NCBI GenBank assembly: GCA_040007895.1
Contig: JBDTUE010000022.1
Span: 1-33,126 of the forward strand
Reading direction: 5' to 3'
Length of the DNA stretch: 33,126 nucleotides
Source of the DNA: JADJLQ01 sp040007895
GTDB taxonomy: Bacteria > Bacteroidota > Bacteroidia > Chitinophagales > Saprospiraceae
A program made the translations under genes and the position numbers. Positions 25,260 through 32,409 of the stretch are shown piece after piece. The first letter of the stretch is position 1, and every line of letters starts with the position of its first letter. The notes beneath the pieces are model-generated. The model did not search any database. It saw only the letters and a program-made list of their open reading frames with translations, and had not been told where the DNA came from.

Positions 25260-26525
25260 TTAATCTGTACCGGCAATATATGTCTGTCCTTTGGAAAAAG
25301 TGGCTAACACTTTTCCTTTAAACGAAGTACCATTAAAAGGTGTATTCTTAGATTTTGATGAAATATGTTTGTTGGTGAATACCCATTCAACCGATGGATC
25401 AAAAATGGTGAGATTCGCAATTTGACCAGGTACAAGATTGACCTCATCGATATTAAGTATTTTGCGTGGATTGATCGCTACTGCTTTAACCCATTCTTCA
25501 GGGTTAATAGTACCCTGGGTATTGACTGCAGAAAATGAAGTTTGTAATCCTATAGTACCGGCATCAGCATATGCAAATTCAAGATCTTTTTTTTCAATTT
25601 CTAATGGTGTATGATTGGAGACAATAATATCAATTACCTGATCTTTGACTGCTTTATTTAAAGCTTTTTGATCCGCCTCTGACCGGATGACGGGATTTTG
25701 TTTATAAGCCGAATCGAAATCTTCAAGTACTTTATCATTAAGCACCAGATTGAGATAAGCTACAGAGGCAAAAAGTTTTTTATTAGTTCTCTTGGCGGAT
25801 TTTATTTCTTGGATAGCCGAAACGGATGAGATTAGATGACAAAGGAAACGTCCGCCACTATAATTAGCCAAATGAATATCTCTTAACAGCATGATGACTT
25901 CTGCTTCTACGGGTATACCTTTTAGACCAAGCCGCTGGGAAACCACACCTTCATGCATTTGACCCAGCGCGGATAAGGCATCATCCAGTGGTTGATTAAT
26001 TAATAAACCATCGAAATGATTGCGATATAACAAAGCTCTATGCAATATACCGGTATCCTGGACAGGGTACTTTCCATCTGAAAATGCAATGGCACCACTA
26101 TGATGCATATCGATCATTTCTGCTAACTCAGTTCCTTTAGCTAATTTACTGACACTCCCGATAGGTATTATTTCAGTTTGAAGGCCCCTTGATTTTTGGA
26201 AGATAAACTCAATTTCAGATTTGCTGTTTAGTACAGGTTTGGTATTGGGAAAGACAGCAAGTGTAGTATATCCACCTTTGGAGGCGGCCACAGAAAGAGA
26301 TTGTAAAGTTTCTCTGTGTTCATAACCCGGTTCGCCGCATTGGGTACCGATATCAACCCATCCCGGAGATACATGAATATTCTTGCCTGAAATCTTTTTG
26401 CCATTGTATTTTTTAGAAGCATCAATCCCTACAATATTCCCATTCCTGATGCCGATATTAAGTATTGTATCGTGAAGAGCATGACCAGGGTACAGTAACC
26501 TGGCTTGTTCAATAAAGATTTCCAT
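25260..26525 (-). CDS. Dihydroorotase-like amidohydrolase with a degenerate metal site
   Basis: The 421-residue protein has the length and fold pattern of class I dihydroorotase: N-terminal beta domain, VSPGWVDIG, CGEPGYEHRETL, NTKPVLNS, and a C-terminal metal-dependent-hydrolase tail with LTIFDPSVEW. The metal ligands are largely gone. The first HxH is Asp59-Gly-Thr61, the HCE region reads INQPL (Asn177), and TDHAPH reads SNHTPL with Asn304 for the aspartate. His230 in FLCHLISSVSAI is kept, and DDG reads SDG. Catalysis of the pyrimidine step is thus doubtful. Inactive dihydroorotase paralogues exist elsewhere as partners of aspartate transcarbamoylase. Here it lies 13 bases after a BatA/vWA gene. 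Confidence 0.85.
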   Translation of the reverse strand: MEIFIEQARLLYPGHALHDTILNIGIRNGNIVGIDASKKYNGKKISGKNIHVSPGWVDIGTQCGEPGYEHRETLQSLSVAASKGGYTTLAVFPNTKPVLNSKSEIEFIFQKSRGLQTEIIPIGSVSKLAKGTELAEMIDMHHSGAIAFSDGKYPVQDTGILHRALLYRNHFDGLLINQPLDDALSALGQMHEGVVSQRLGLKGIPVEAEVIMLLRDIHLANYSGGRFLCHLISSVSAIQEIKSAKRTNKKLFASVAYLNLVLNDKVLEDFDSAYKQNPVIRSEADQKALNKAVKDQVIDIIVSNHTPLEIEKKDLEFAYADAGTIGLQTSFSAVNTQGTINPEEWVKAVAINPRKILNIDEVNLVPGQIANLTIFDPSVEWVFTNKHISSKSKNTPFNGTSFKGKVLATFSKGQTYIAGTD

Positions 26526-26538
26526 AATGATCGTTTAT

Positions 26539-28563
26539 TTATATTTTCCAAAATCTGAGTAAAATGGATTCGAGCAATAAAAATAATAATGCAACCATTA
26601 AAAACCACTTCCAATAGGCCGTCCCTTTCTGATTGTTTTTGAACCAACTGTCGAAAGCCGCAGTATCGCTTTTATCAATGACTTCGTACTTATTTCCAAA
26701 TAAAGATTTTAATTCATCCAAACTATATGTACTCAGGTCTGATTCTTTTCTATCGTAATTAAATGAAGTTTTGCTGATCAGGGAGTCCTTAAGGTTGATT
26801 TGATAAATTCCGGCTTCTTTTACTGCACCTTTCATATCCAGGATTGTTTTAATCCCGGAGGACCGTTGATACGGAATGATATCTTCACTTTTTGACTTAT
26901 TCAGGTGATATGTATTTTCATCAGCATTGCGAATATGATTGATTTCTATCGATTCATCTCTTCCGATAAATCTGACAATCTTATCGGCAACATTTTTATT
27001 TAAAGCCATTCTGAAGATCATAGGAACAAAGATCTCCGGGTTGCGACTAAGATCAGACCAATCTGAATGTAAAGGAGAAGCACAGATATAAAGTGATCCG
27101 TTTTCTATTTTGGATTTGGTGATGTAAGACTGTTCATCTGCAAATGAAAGAATATTCTCCTCGCCTTTTATTCCTCTTATGCGATTAAATCTCCCCTGAA
27201 CGGTGGGCAATTTCATATTAGGCTTTATTTTATTATAGACATCTTTAAACGTAAATTCCAGGGTATTGATATTCGCAACCGGTGATACTTTCTTTTCAAA
27301 ACCAGTAATCGATCCTACTCCCGCAAGACTAAAAAAATTATTAAAAGATCTTAGATCCGCGGTAGGTCCAGGAAATAAAAGGACATTGCTGCCCTGCCGG
27401 AGAGCTGACATTAATTCATTTGCAAGTCCGGAACTGATTTCATTCAGATCATCCAGTATGATAAGGTGATTTTGACTTATGGACGAATAGTTTACATTCT
27501 TAATAGACTGAGTACTTAAATTGACGGTAGGCAGACTTTGAATCGCAGAGGTTAAATAGGTATTGGGTTGATCCCTGGAGATTACTAATATATCGATTTT
27601 AGCATTTACATTAAACGTGAGAAATAATTTATCATCAAACTGAACTGGAAAATCTGTTACTTCTAATTGTATTTCCTGCCATCCTGGTTTTTCTACCATG
27701 ATTTCCGCTGTATCTATTCGTGATTCTCCGGCTTGGAGATTGATCGTGCCCAGTGGCTTGATTTGATTATTTTGTAATAAGGAGAGCCTGGCATCCTGGA
27801 CAGGTTGATTCCCATAATTGTGAACTTTAAAAAATAGTAAGTTAGCTTCTCCAAGCCATTGTGCCGGTGATTCAAACCAGGCTGTATCGATGGCTATATT
27901 TCTTTCCTGAACACTTTGAAGCGGGATCAGATGTGATTGAATGAGGGTATCTGAATTGATTGGAAGATCTGAAATGCTTTTTTGGAAATCAGAAATCAGG
28001 AATATATGTTTATTCCCTTCCGCTTTACTTAGGATTGATTTTATTTTAGTTGAGACCTCTGATAAATTGTGAATAGTTGGTGTAGCAACTATTTCGTCTA
28101 TCATATTCAACGCTTCTTCTTTATGCACCAATCTCAATTGCCTGCCTGAAAAATCGTGAGTAAGGATTACAAATCTATCCTGATCATCGTAGGATTCGAC
28201 GATGGTGCGAGCCCTTTGTTTGGCCTTAGAGATCAAAGGAATGTCCTGGCTTAAGGCATTCATACTGTATGAGTTATCTACGAATATACCTATAAGATTT
28301 TGGGCAAATTGGTCCTTCGTGGTTATTCTTTTGAATGGTTGTGCAAATGCCATCACGATCAGCGCAAGTGCCAATAACCTGGAAATAAGAACTAATAAAT
28401 TTTTGAGCTTTGATCTTGCGCTGGTTTCATCTTTAACTTCTTTTAAAAAACGAACCGATGAAAAAAATACCTTTTTATATCTTCTGAAATAAAATAAATG
28501 GATAATGACGGGTATCGCAAGTGTTCCTAAAGCCGCCAGGAACCAGGGGTTGACAAATTGCAT
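26539..28563 (-). CDS. BatA-domain / vWA membrane protein
   Basis: The 674-residue protein has two N-terminal membrane segments (about 5-25 and 55-76) with the BatA phrase NPWFLAALGTLAIPVIIHLF, a von Willebrand A-like domain with the MIDAS start DNSYS (Asp96, Ser98, Ser100), a long external beta-rich part, and a final membrane helix (about 650-672). Members are usually grouped with the Bat aerotolerance proteins, although their function is poorly defined. It heads the minus-strand envelope block. A TATTTTTG box ends 7 bases before its ATG. Confidence 0.85.
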   Translation of the reverse strand: MQFVNPWFLAALGTLAIPVIIHLFYFRRYKKVFFSSVRFLKEVKDETSARSKLKNLLVLISRLLALALIVMAFAQPFKRITTKDQFAQNLIGIFVDNSYSMNALSQDIPLISKAKQRARTIVESYDDQDRFVILTHDFSGRQLRLVHKEEALNMIDEIVATPTIHNLSEVSTKIKSILSKAEGNKHIFLISDFQKSISDLPINSDTLIQSHLIPLQSVQERNIAIDTAWFESPAQWLGEANLLFFKVHNYGNQPVQDARLSLLQNNQIKPLGTINLQAGESRIDTAEIMVEKPGWQEIQLEVTDFPVQFDDKLFLTFNVNAKIDILVISRDQPNTYLTSAIQSLPTVNLSTQSIKNVNYSSISQNHLIILDDLNEISSGLANELMSALRQGSNVLLFPGPTADLRSFNNFFSLAGVGSITGFEKKVSPVANINTLEFTFKDVYNKIKPNMKLPTVQGRFNRIRGIKGEENILSFADEQSYITKSKIENGSLYICASPLHSDWSDLSRNPEIFVPMIFRMALNKNVADKIVRFIGRDESIEINHIRNADENTYHLNKSKSEDIIPYQRSSGIKTILDMKGAVKEAGIYQINLKDSLISKTSFNYDRKESDLSTYSLDELKSLFGNKYEVIDKSDTAAFDSWFKNNQKGTAYWKWFLMVALLFLLLESILLRFWKI

Positions 28564-28570
28564 ATCATGG

Positions 28571-28578
28571 CAAAAATA
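28571..28578 (-). promoter_or_regulatory. -7 promoter box for the BatA-led operon
   Basis: On the minus strand this reads TATTTTTG, a full match to TAnnTTTG, ending 7 bases before the ATG at 28563. It is the only such box found for the run BatA, dihydroorotase-like, DUF4199, GT2 and GT4. Confidence 0.5.
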
Positions 28579-28658
28579 GTTAATATGATTGTTGTGCCAC
28601 GCTTAAAGTTTACTTAAATAATTTGAATGATAGTCTGATAGAAGGAAGAAGTCAATGG

Positions 28659-28946
28659 TTATTTCCTTTTCCTGGCTCCCTGGTTAGCAAGGACACCCCA
28701 ACCTCCACTGCCAAATAAAAATCCTAATGCATACCAACCACCGTTATTATTGGGAGCGAACATTTTGATTTCCGGGTTGAATAATGATCCTAATAGATCA
28801 AATGGGGCGATAAGACCATGCCAAAGTCCAGCCCAAAATCCATAAACATGACCGGAAATGCATAAGGTCAAATCGCTCGTAGAACGGGCACAGGATGAAA
28901 AGATGAAGATCATGCTGCAAATCAATATAAATAGTCTTTGGTTCAT
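28659..28946 (-). CDS. Small lipoprotein of unknown function
   Basis: The 95-residue protein starts with a lipoprotein signal peptide and lipobox FSSC, putting the lipidated Cys near 19. The mature part has two aromatic/glycine-rich hydrophobic stretches, YGFWAGLWHGLIAPFDLLG and WYALGFLFGSGGWGVLA, and a basic C-terminus ARKRK. I recall similar short proteins with a GFWAGLWHGLIAP-like core in other phyla, always as hypothetical proteins. It has its own 95-base gap to the BatA gene and is divergent from the DnaJ-like gene. Function unknown. Confidence 0.75.
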   Translation of the reverse strand: MNQRLFILICSMIFIFSSCARSTSDLTLCISGHVYGFWAGLWHGLIAPFDLLGSLFNPEIKMFAPNNNGGWYALGFLFGSGGWGVLANQGARKRK

Positions 28947-29067
28947 AAATTACAGTTAATTGCGAACAAGTTAGATATTCCCCGAAATTTGAATTTTAAA
29001 AAATTTATTTTTTATTTGGAACAGATCAGACCTTAAATTGGTTTAATCAACAAACGCACCATTTTTC

Positions 29068-30012
29068 ATGAATTATATCGACTATTATCAAACATTAGGC
29101 GTCAATAAGAACTGTACTCCTGAAGAGATCAGGAAAGCTTATCGAAAACTTGCCAGGAAATATCATCCTGATGTCAATTCAGGAAATAAAGAGGCTGAAA
29201 AAAAGTTTAAAGAAATCAACGAAGCTAATACGGTTTTAAGTGATCCGGCCAAAAGAGAGAAATATAATACCTATGGCAAGGATTGGGAAAATGCTGATGC
29301 TTTTGCTCAGGCGAAACAACGGTCCGGGAGCGCAAGAAGGTCTGGTAATTCAGGTGGGCGAGGAAGGTATAAGGTAAATGGTGAAGACATCGACCCGGAA
29401 TACTTCTCTGATTTTTTCCAGTCCATGTTTTCTGACCAGGAAGATGGCTTTGGAGGTGGTTCATTCAATAATACCGGGAGATCGGGGCCTAATAATAGCA
29501 GAGGGATAGACTATAAATCGATATTGAAATTAAGCCTGGAAGATATCATTAAAGAAGATACTCATGTGTTGGATGTAAATGGCAAAAAAATAAGGATAAA
29601 AATTCCTGCTGGTGTAGAGTCAGGACAAACAATAAAAGTAAAAGGGCAGGGGGGCTTCGCTCCAGGTGGTAAGGTTCAGGGTGATCTTTTTATTGAGTTT
29701 GATATTCTTCCAAACGCTTTATTTGTGAGGCAGGGAAATGATCTTTATTCAAATCAACAATTGGACTTATATACAGCGGTATTAGGTGGCGAAGCGGATA
29801 TAAAAACACTAACGGGGAATGTAAAAGTAAAGGTAAAACCGGGCACTCAACCAGGTACCAAAATCAGGTTAAAGTCAAAAGGCCTTCCCGGATATAAAAC
29901 AGCACAATTGGGTGATCTCATTGTTACGTACGATGTAAAAATTCCTCAGCAGCTATCAGAAATGGAAACTGAATTATTTATGAAGCTTAAAGAAATTGAA
30001 ATAAAAAATTGA
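29068..30012 (+). CDS. CbpA-type DnaJ co-chaperone
   Basis: The 314-residue protein has an N-terminal J domain (1 to about 70) with the HPD motif at 33-35, which stimulates the DnaK ATPase. A glycine/serine-rich linker follows (RRSGNSGGRGRYK), then two C-terminal beta domains (VKIPAGVESGQTIKVKGQG-like segment at IPAGVESGQTIKVKGQGG and KPGTQPGTKIRLKSKGLPG). The zinc-finger CxxCxGxG repeats of true DnaJ are missing, so it is the CbpA/DnaJ type II class. No dnaK or grpE adjoins it. It lies 33 bases before the Xre gene, which has its own promoter. Confidence 0.92.
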   Translation: MNYIDYYQTLGVNKNCTPEEIRKAYRKLARKYHPDVNSGNKEAEKKFKEINEANTVLSDPAKREKYNTYGKDWENADAFAQAKQRSGSARRSGNSGGRGRYKVNGEDIDPEYFSDFFQSMFSDQEDGFGGGSFNNTGRSGPNNSRGIDYKSILKLSLEDIIKEDTHVLDVNGKKIRIKIPAGVESGQTIKVKGQGGFAPGGKVQGDLFIEFDILPNALFVRQGNDLYSNQQLDLYTAVLGGEADIKTLTGNVKVKVKPGTQPGTKIRLKSKGLPGYKTAQLGDLIVTYDVKIPQQLSEMETELFMKLKEIEIKN

Positions 30013-30039
30013 TTCTCTTGACATATGTCCGTAATTTTG
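30009..30039 (+). promoter_or_regulatory. -33/-7 promoter of the Xre-RES pair
   Basis: TTG at 30009-30011 and TAATTTTG at 30032-30039 are separated by 20 bases, the spacing of Bacteroidota housekeeping promoters. The -33 box overlaps the end of the DnaJ-like gene. The -7 box ends 6 bases before the ATG, which predicts a leaderless mRNA. It is the best two-part promoter in the window. The antitoxin would be expected to repress it, but no clear palindrome was seen. Confidence 0.55.
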
Positions 30040-30045
30040 TGACAA

Positions 30046-30573
30046 ATGGCAAAAAGATTTCCTAAATATGAGACTGGTAGAAGAGAGCCGGATTTAATTG
30101 TTTCAGCCCCCGAAATATTATACTATAGTCCTTCGACCATAGATAATTTATTTTCCAAAATTTTTAATCTTATTGGTTTCATTTTCCCTAAAAATCCTGT
30201 TCATCACCAGGAATCCGACTTGATCCCCATTATTCGAAAAGGACTTTCAAAGAAAAATCTTGATCATCTTATGAATATGACGGGTCTTGATCTTGGAAGC
30301 ATGGCAAGCATTTTGCATATTTCAGAACGCACTTTTCACAGGTATACCCATGCTACTACTCTCAATCCAGAAATCTCTGAAAGAATATTTGAGATCGCAA
30401 GATTATATACAAAAGGCGAAGAAGCATTTGGGGATCTAGCTTCTTTTAAGATCTGGATGTCTTATCCATCTAAAGCATTAGGATCAAAGCCACCCAAAGA
30501 GCTTCTGGACACTTCTCTCGGTATTAAATTAATAGAAGATGAATTAGTCAGGATTGAGCAAGGTATTTATTAA
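30046..30573 (+). CDS. Xre/MbcA/ParS-family antitoxin
   Basis: The 175-residue protein has a helix-turn-helix (LGSMASILHISERTFHRYT) and a C-terminal DUF2384-type toxin-binding domain (EIARLYTKGEEAFGDLASFKIWMSYPSKALGSKPP, here split across about 125-160). Members bind a RES-domain toxin, block its active site and repress their own operon. The TAA stop shares its last base with the ATG of the next gene (TAATG), the coupling expected of antitoxin-toxin pairs. An upstream two-part promoter is present. Confidence 0.92.
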   Translation: MAKRFPKYETGRREPDLIVSAPEILYYSPSTIDNLFSKIFNLIGFIFPKNPVHHQESDLIPIIRKGLSKKNLDHLMNMTGLDLGSMASILHISERTFHRYTHATTLNPEISERIFEIARLYTKGEEAFGDLASFKIWMSYPSKALGSKPPKELLDTSLGIKLIEDELVRIEQGIY

Positions 30574-31034
30574 TGATTACCGTATACAGGTGCTCTAAAT
30601 GCAAGTATATCCGTGACCTTTCTGGATTTGGATCATATAAAGTGGGAGGTCGGTGGAATAGCAAAGGTGTTTATATGCTTTATTCTGCAAGCAACCCTTC
30701 CCTTGCTTTTCTGGAGAGCTTAGTCCACATGGCACCGATAATCTCAGGAGTTGATTATTGTTTGATGCAATTGCATAGTAAACAAGAATCAATATTGAAT
30801 TTAAAAGTTGAAGATTTACCCAAAGATTGGCGTTCTGATCCAGCTCCGGAATACCTTAAAAGAATCGGTGATCAATTTATTGAAGAAGGGAAATACCTGA
30901 TGCTTAAAGTACCTTCTGCAGTTTTACCCATGGAATGGAATGTACTTATAAATCCAAAACATTCTTTAATGGCACAACTTATGGTTGAAACACCTGTACC
31001 GGTTAATATTGATCCGAGGATAAAAGGAAAATAA
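30573..31034 (+). CDS. RES-domain toxin
   Basis: RES toxins break down cellular NAD+, some of them by phosphorolysis, and stop growth. The 153-residue protein has the family pattern: VGGRWNSKGVYMLY with Arg27 and Tyr37, FLESLVHM with Glu48, and NPKHSLMAQ with Ser131, the Arg/Tyr/Glu/Ser set conserved in the family. The length is typical, and nothing suggests inactivation. It follows the Xre antitoxin with a one-base overlap and ends 5 bases from the convergent aminotransferase gene. Confidence 0.92.
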   Translation: MITVYRCSKCKYIRDLSGFGSYKVGGRWNSKGVYMLYSASNPSLAFLESLVHMAPIISGVDYCLMQLHSKQESILNLKVEDLPKDWRSDPAPEYLKRIGDQFIEEGKYLMLKVPSAVLPMEWNVLINPKHSLMAQLMVETPVPVNIDPRIKGK

Positions 31035-31039
31035 TGTAA

Positions 31040-32326
31040 TCAGGCCTTCGCGCATTTTGTGATGGCTTCTACCAATACATCTAAATCGGAAGTAAGTGTA
31101 TAAACATTGGGTGTGATTCTAACTCCGGAAATGTTTTCCCATACAATTCCTACTGCATGGATTTTATACTTTTCGAATAAAAATGAATCAACCTGGGAAG
31201 GGGTCTTGCCATCTATTTGCAATAATCCAATACCACATCCATATTCTGGTTTTAATGAGGTACCTAATTTTACGCCTGGTTGTTGTAATGCTTTTAACGC
31301 CCAGTAATTTTTCAAATAATGCAGCCGCTTTTGTTTCCTGTCCCCTCCGATCATTTGATGAAACTGAATAGCTTGTCCAGTTGCTTGCTCAATATGAAAC
31401 GGCCTTGTACCCAGGTTTTCAAATTTCCTGATATCATCACTTTCTGCATCCGGTGCAGCAAATAATGGGTATAACTTTTTGATTTTATCCTTTTTGATAA
31501 TAAGTAGTCCGGTTCCGATTGGCGCGCTTATCCATTTATGGAGACTGGTTCCAAAATAATCGCAGTCAAGATCAGAAACGGAATACTGGATATGCCCAAA
31601 TGAATGAGCTCCATCCAATACAACTTCAATGTTTTTAGAGTGAGCCATAGAAATAATTTCTTTGGCAGGCATGATTTGACCCATCCAGTTAATGATATGA
31701 GTCAAATGAATAATTTTAGTTTTAGATGTAATTGCCTCTTCGAATTTTTTAATGATCACCTGACTATTTTCCTGAGGCAATAGATGATCAAGCCACTTCA
31801 AGACGATACCATCTCTTTTTTCCCGTTGCTTCCAGGCATTGATCATATTTGGATAATCCTGTTTGCTTAGGATTACCTCATCGCCTTTTTCTAGTCTGAG
31901 TCCGAAAATGACTGTTTCCAGCGCTTCTGAGGCATTTCTTTGCATAGCTACCTGATCGGGAGATACTCCTGCCAGATCTGCTAATTTTCTTCGCAATGGT
32001 TCCCGTCCCTGATCCAGGATTCGCCACATATAATAAGAAGGAGCTTCATTACTGAACTTTGCAAATCGTTCAACTGCATCCTGGACTACCTTAGGAGCAG
32101 GAGCAACACCTCCATTATTCAAATTGATAATGCTTGAACTCACAGTAAAAGCTTGCTGAATCATGCTCCAGAATTCTTCATCAGAAGCCAGAACATCAGA
32201 GTCAACGTTTGAATAATCATCAAGAAAATCCTTAAACCGTGTAAGTTGAGGTTTAGACATTGGAAGTATTAACCCAAGACCACTTGCAAGTCCGGCAGTC
32301 TTTAAAAAATTCCTTCGATTATCCAT
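31040..32326 (-). CDS. Tat-exported class V aminotransferase (isopenicillin-N epimerase-like)
   Basis: The N-terminus MDNRRNFLKTAG is a twin-arginine signal, so a folded PLP enzyme should be exported. The body is aminotransferase class V: EVVLDGAHSFG holds the PLP-pyridine aspartate, and TSLHKWISAPIGTG holds the PLP lysine (Lys271 counted from the outer ATG). It is closest in pattern to cysteine-desulfurase/isopenicillin-N-epimerase-like proteins; the substrate is unknown. The frame also has an ATG at 32347, but that codon sits on the T-tract of the upstream terminator and within a TATTTTTA box, so the ATG at 32326 is preferred. Ends 5 bases from the RES gene. Confidence 0.82.
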   Translation of the reverse strand: MDNRRNFLKTAGLASGLGLILPMSKPQLTRFKDFLDDYSNVDSDVLASDEEFWSMIQQAFTVSSSIINLNNGGVAPAPKVVQDAVERFAKFSNEAPSYYMWRILDQGREPLRRKLADLAGVSPDQVAMQRNASEALETVIFGLRLEKGDEVILSKQDYPNMINAWKQREKRDGIVLKWLDHLLPQENSQVIIKKFEEAITSKTKIIHLTHIINWMGQIMPAKEIISMAHSKNIEVVLDGAHSFGHIQYSVSDLDCDYFGTSLHKWISAPIGTGLLIIKKDKIKKLYPLFAAPDAESDDIRKFENLGTRPFHIEQATGQAIQFHQMIGGDRKQKRLHYLKNYWALKALQQPGVKLGTSLKPEYGCGIGLLQIDGKTPSQVDSFLFEKYKIHAVGIVWENISGVRITPNVYTLTSDLDVLVEAITKCAKA

Positions 32327-32355
32327 ATTAGTAGGTTTGTAATCCATAAAAATAA

Positions 32356-32389
32356 AAAATCCCCATCACTTTGTCATGATGAGGATTTT
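32356..32389 (-). terminator. Intrinsic terminator after the CHRD/T9SS gene
   Basis: Arms of 13 bases, one mismatch (AAAATCCTCATCA and TGATGGGGATTTT on the minus strand), close an 8-base loop and are followed by TTATTTTT. It lies 20 bases after the stop of the CHRD gene and just before the aminotransferase start. It is the strongest terminator seen in the window. Confidence 0.75.
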
Positions 32390-32409
32390 CAATTAAGCAA
32401 GATTGATAT

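Noticed and set aside
25260..26525. Calling this gene pyrC, the active dihydroorotase
   Set aside because: Most metal ligands are replaced, so the symbol would imply an activity the sequence does not support.
28202..28492. 96-codon plus-strand frame antisense to the BatA gene
   Set aside because: It mirrors the conserved N-terminal membrane and MIDAS region of BatA, so it is a shadow frame.
14430..31034. Reading the Dna2-like gene and the Xre-RES pair as parts of one defence island
   Set aside because: They are 12 kb apart and separated by housekeeping and glycan genes, with no recombinase, integrase or composition break seen.
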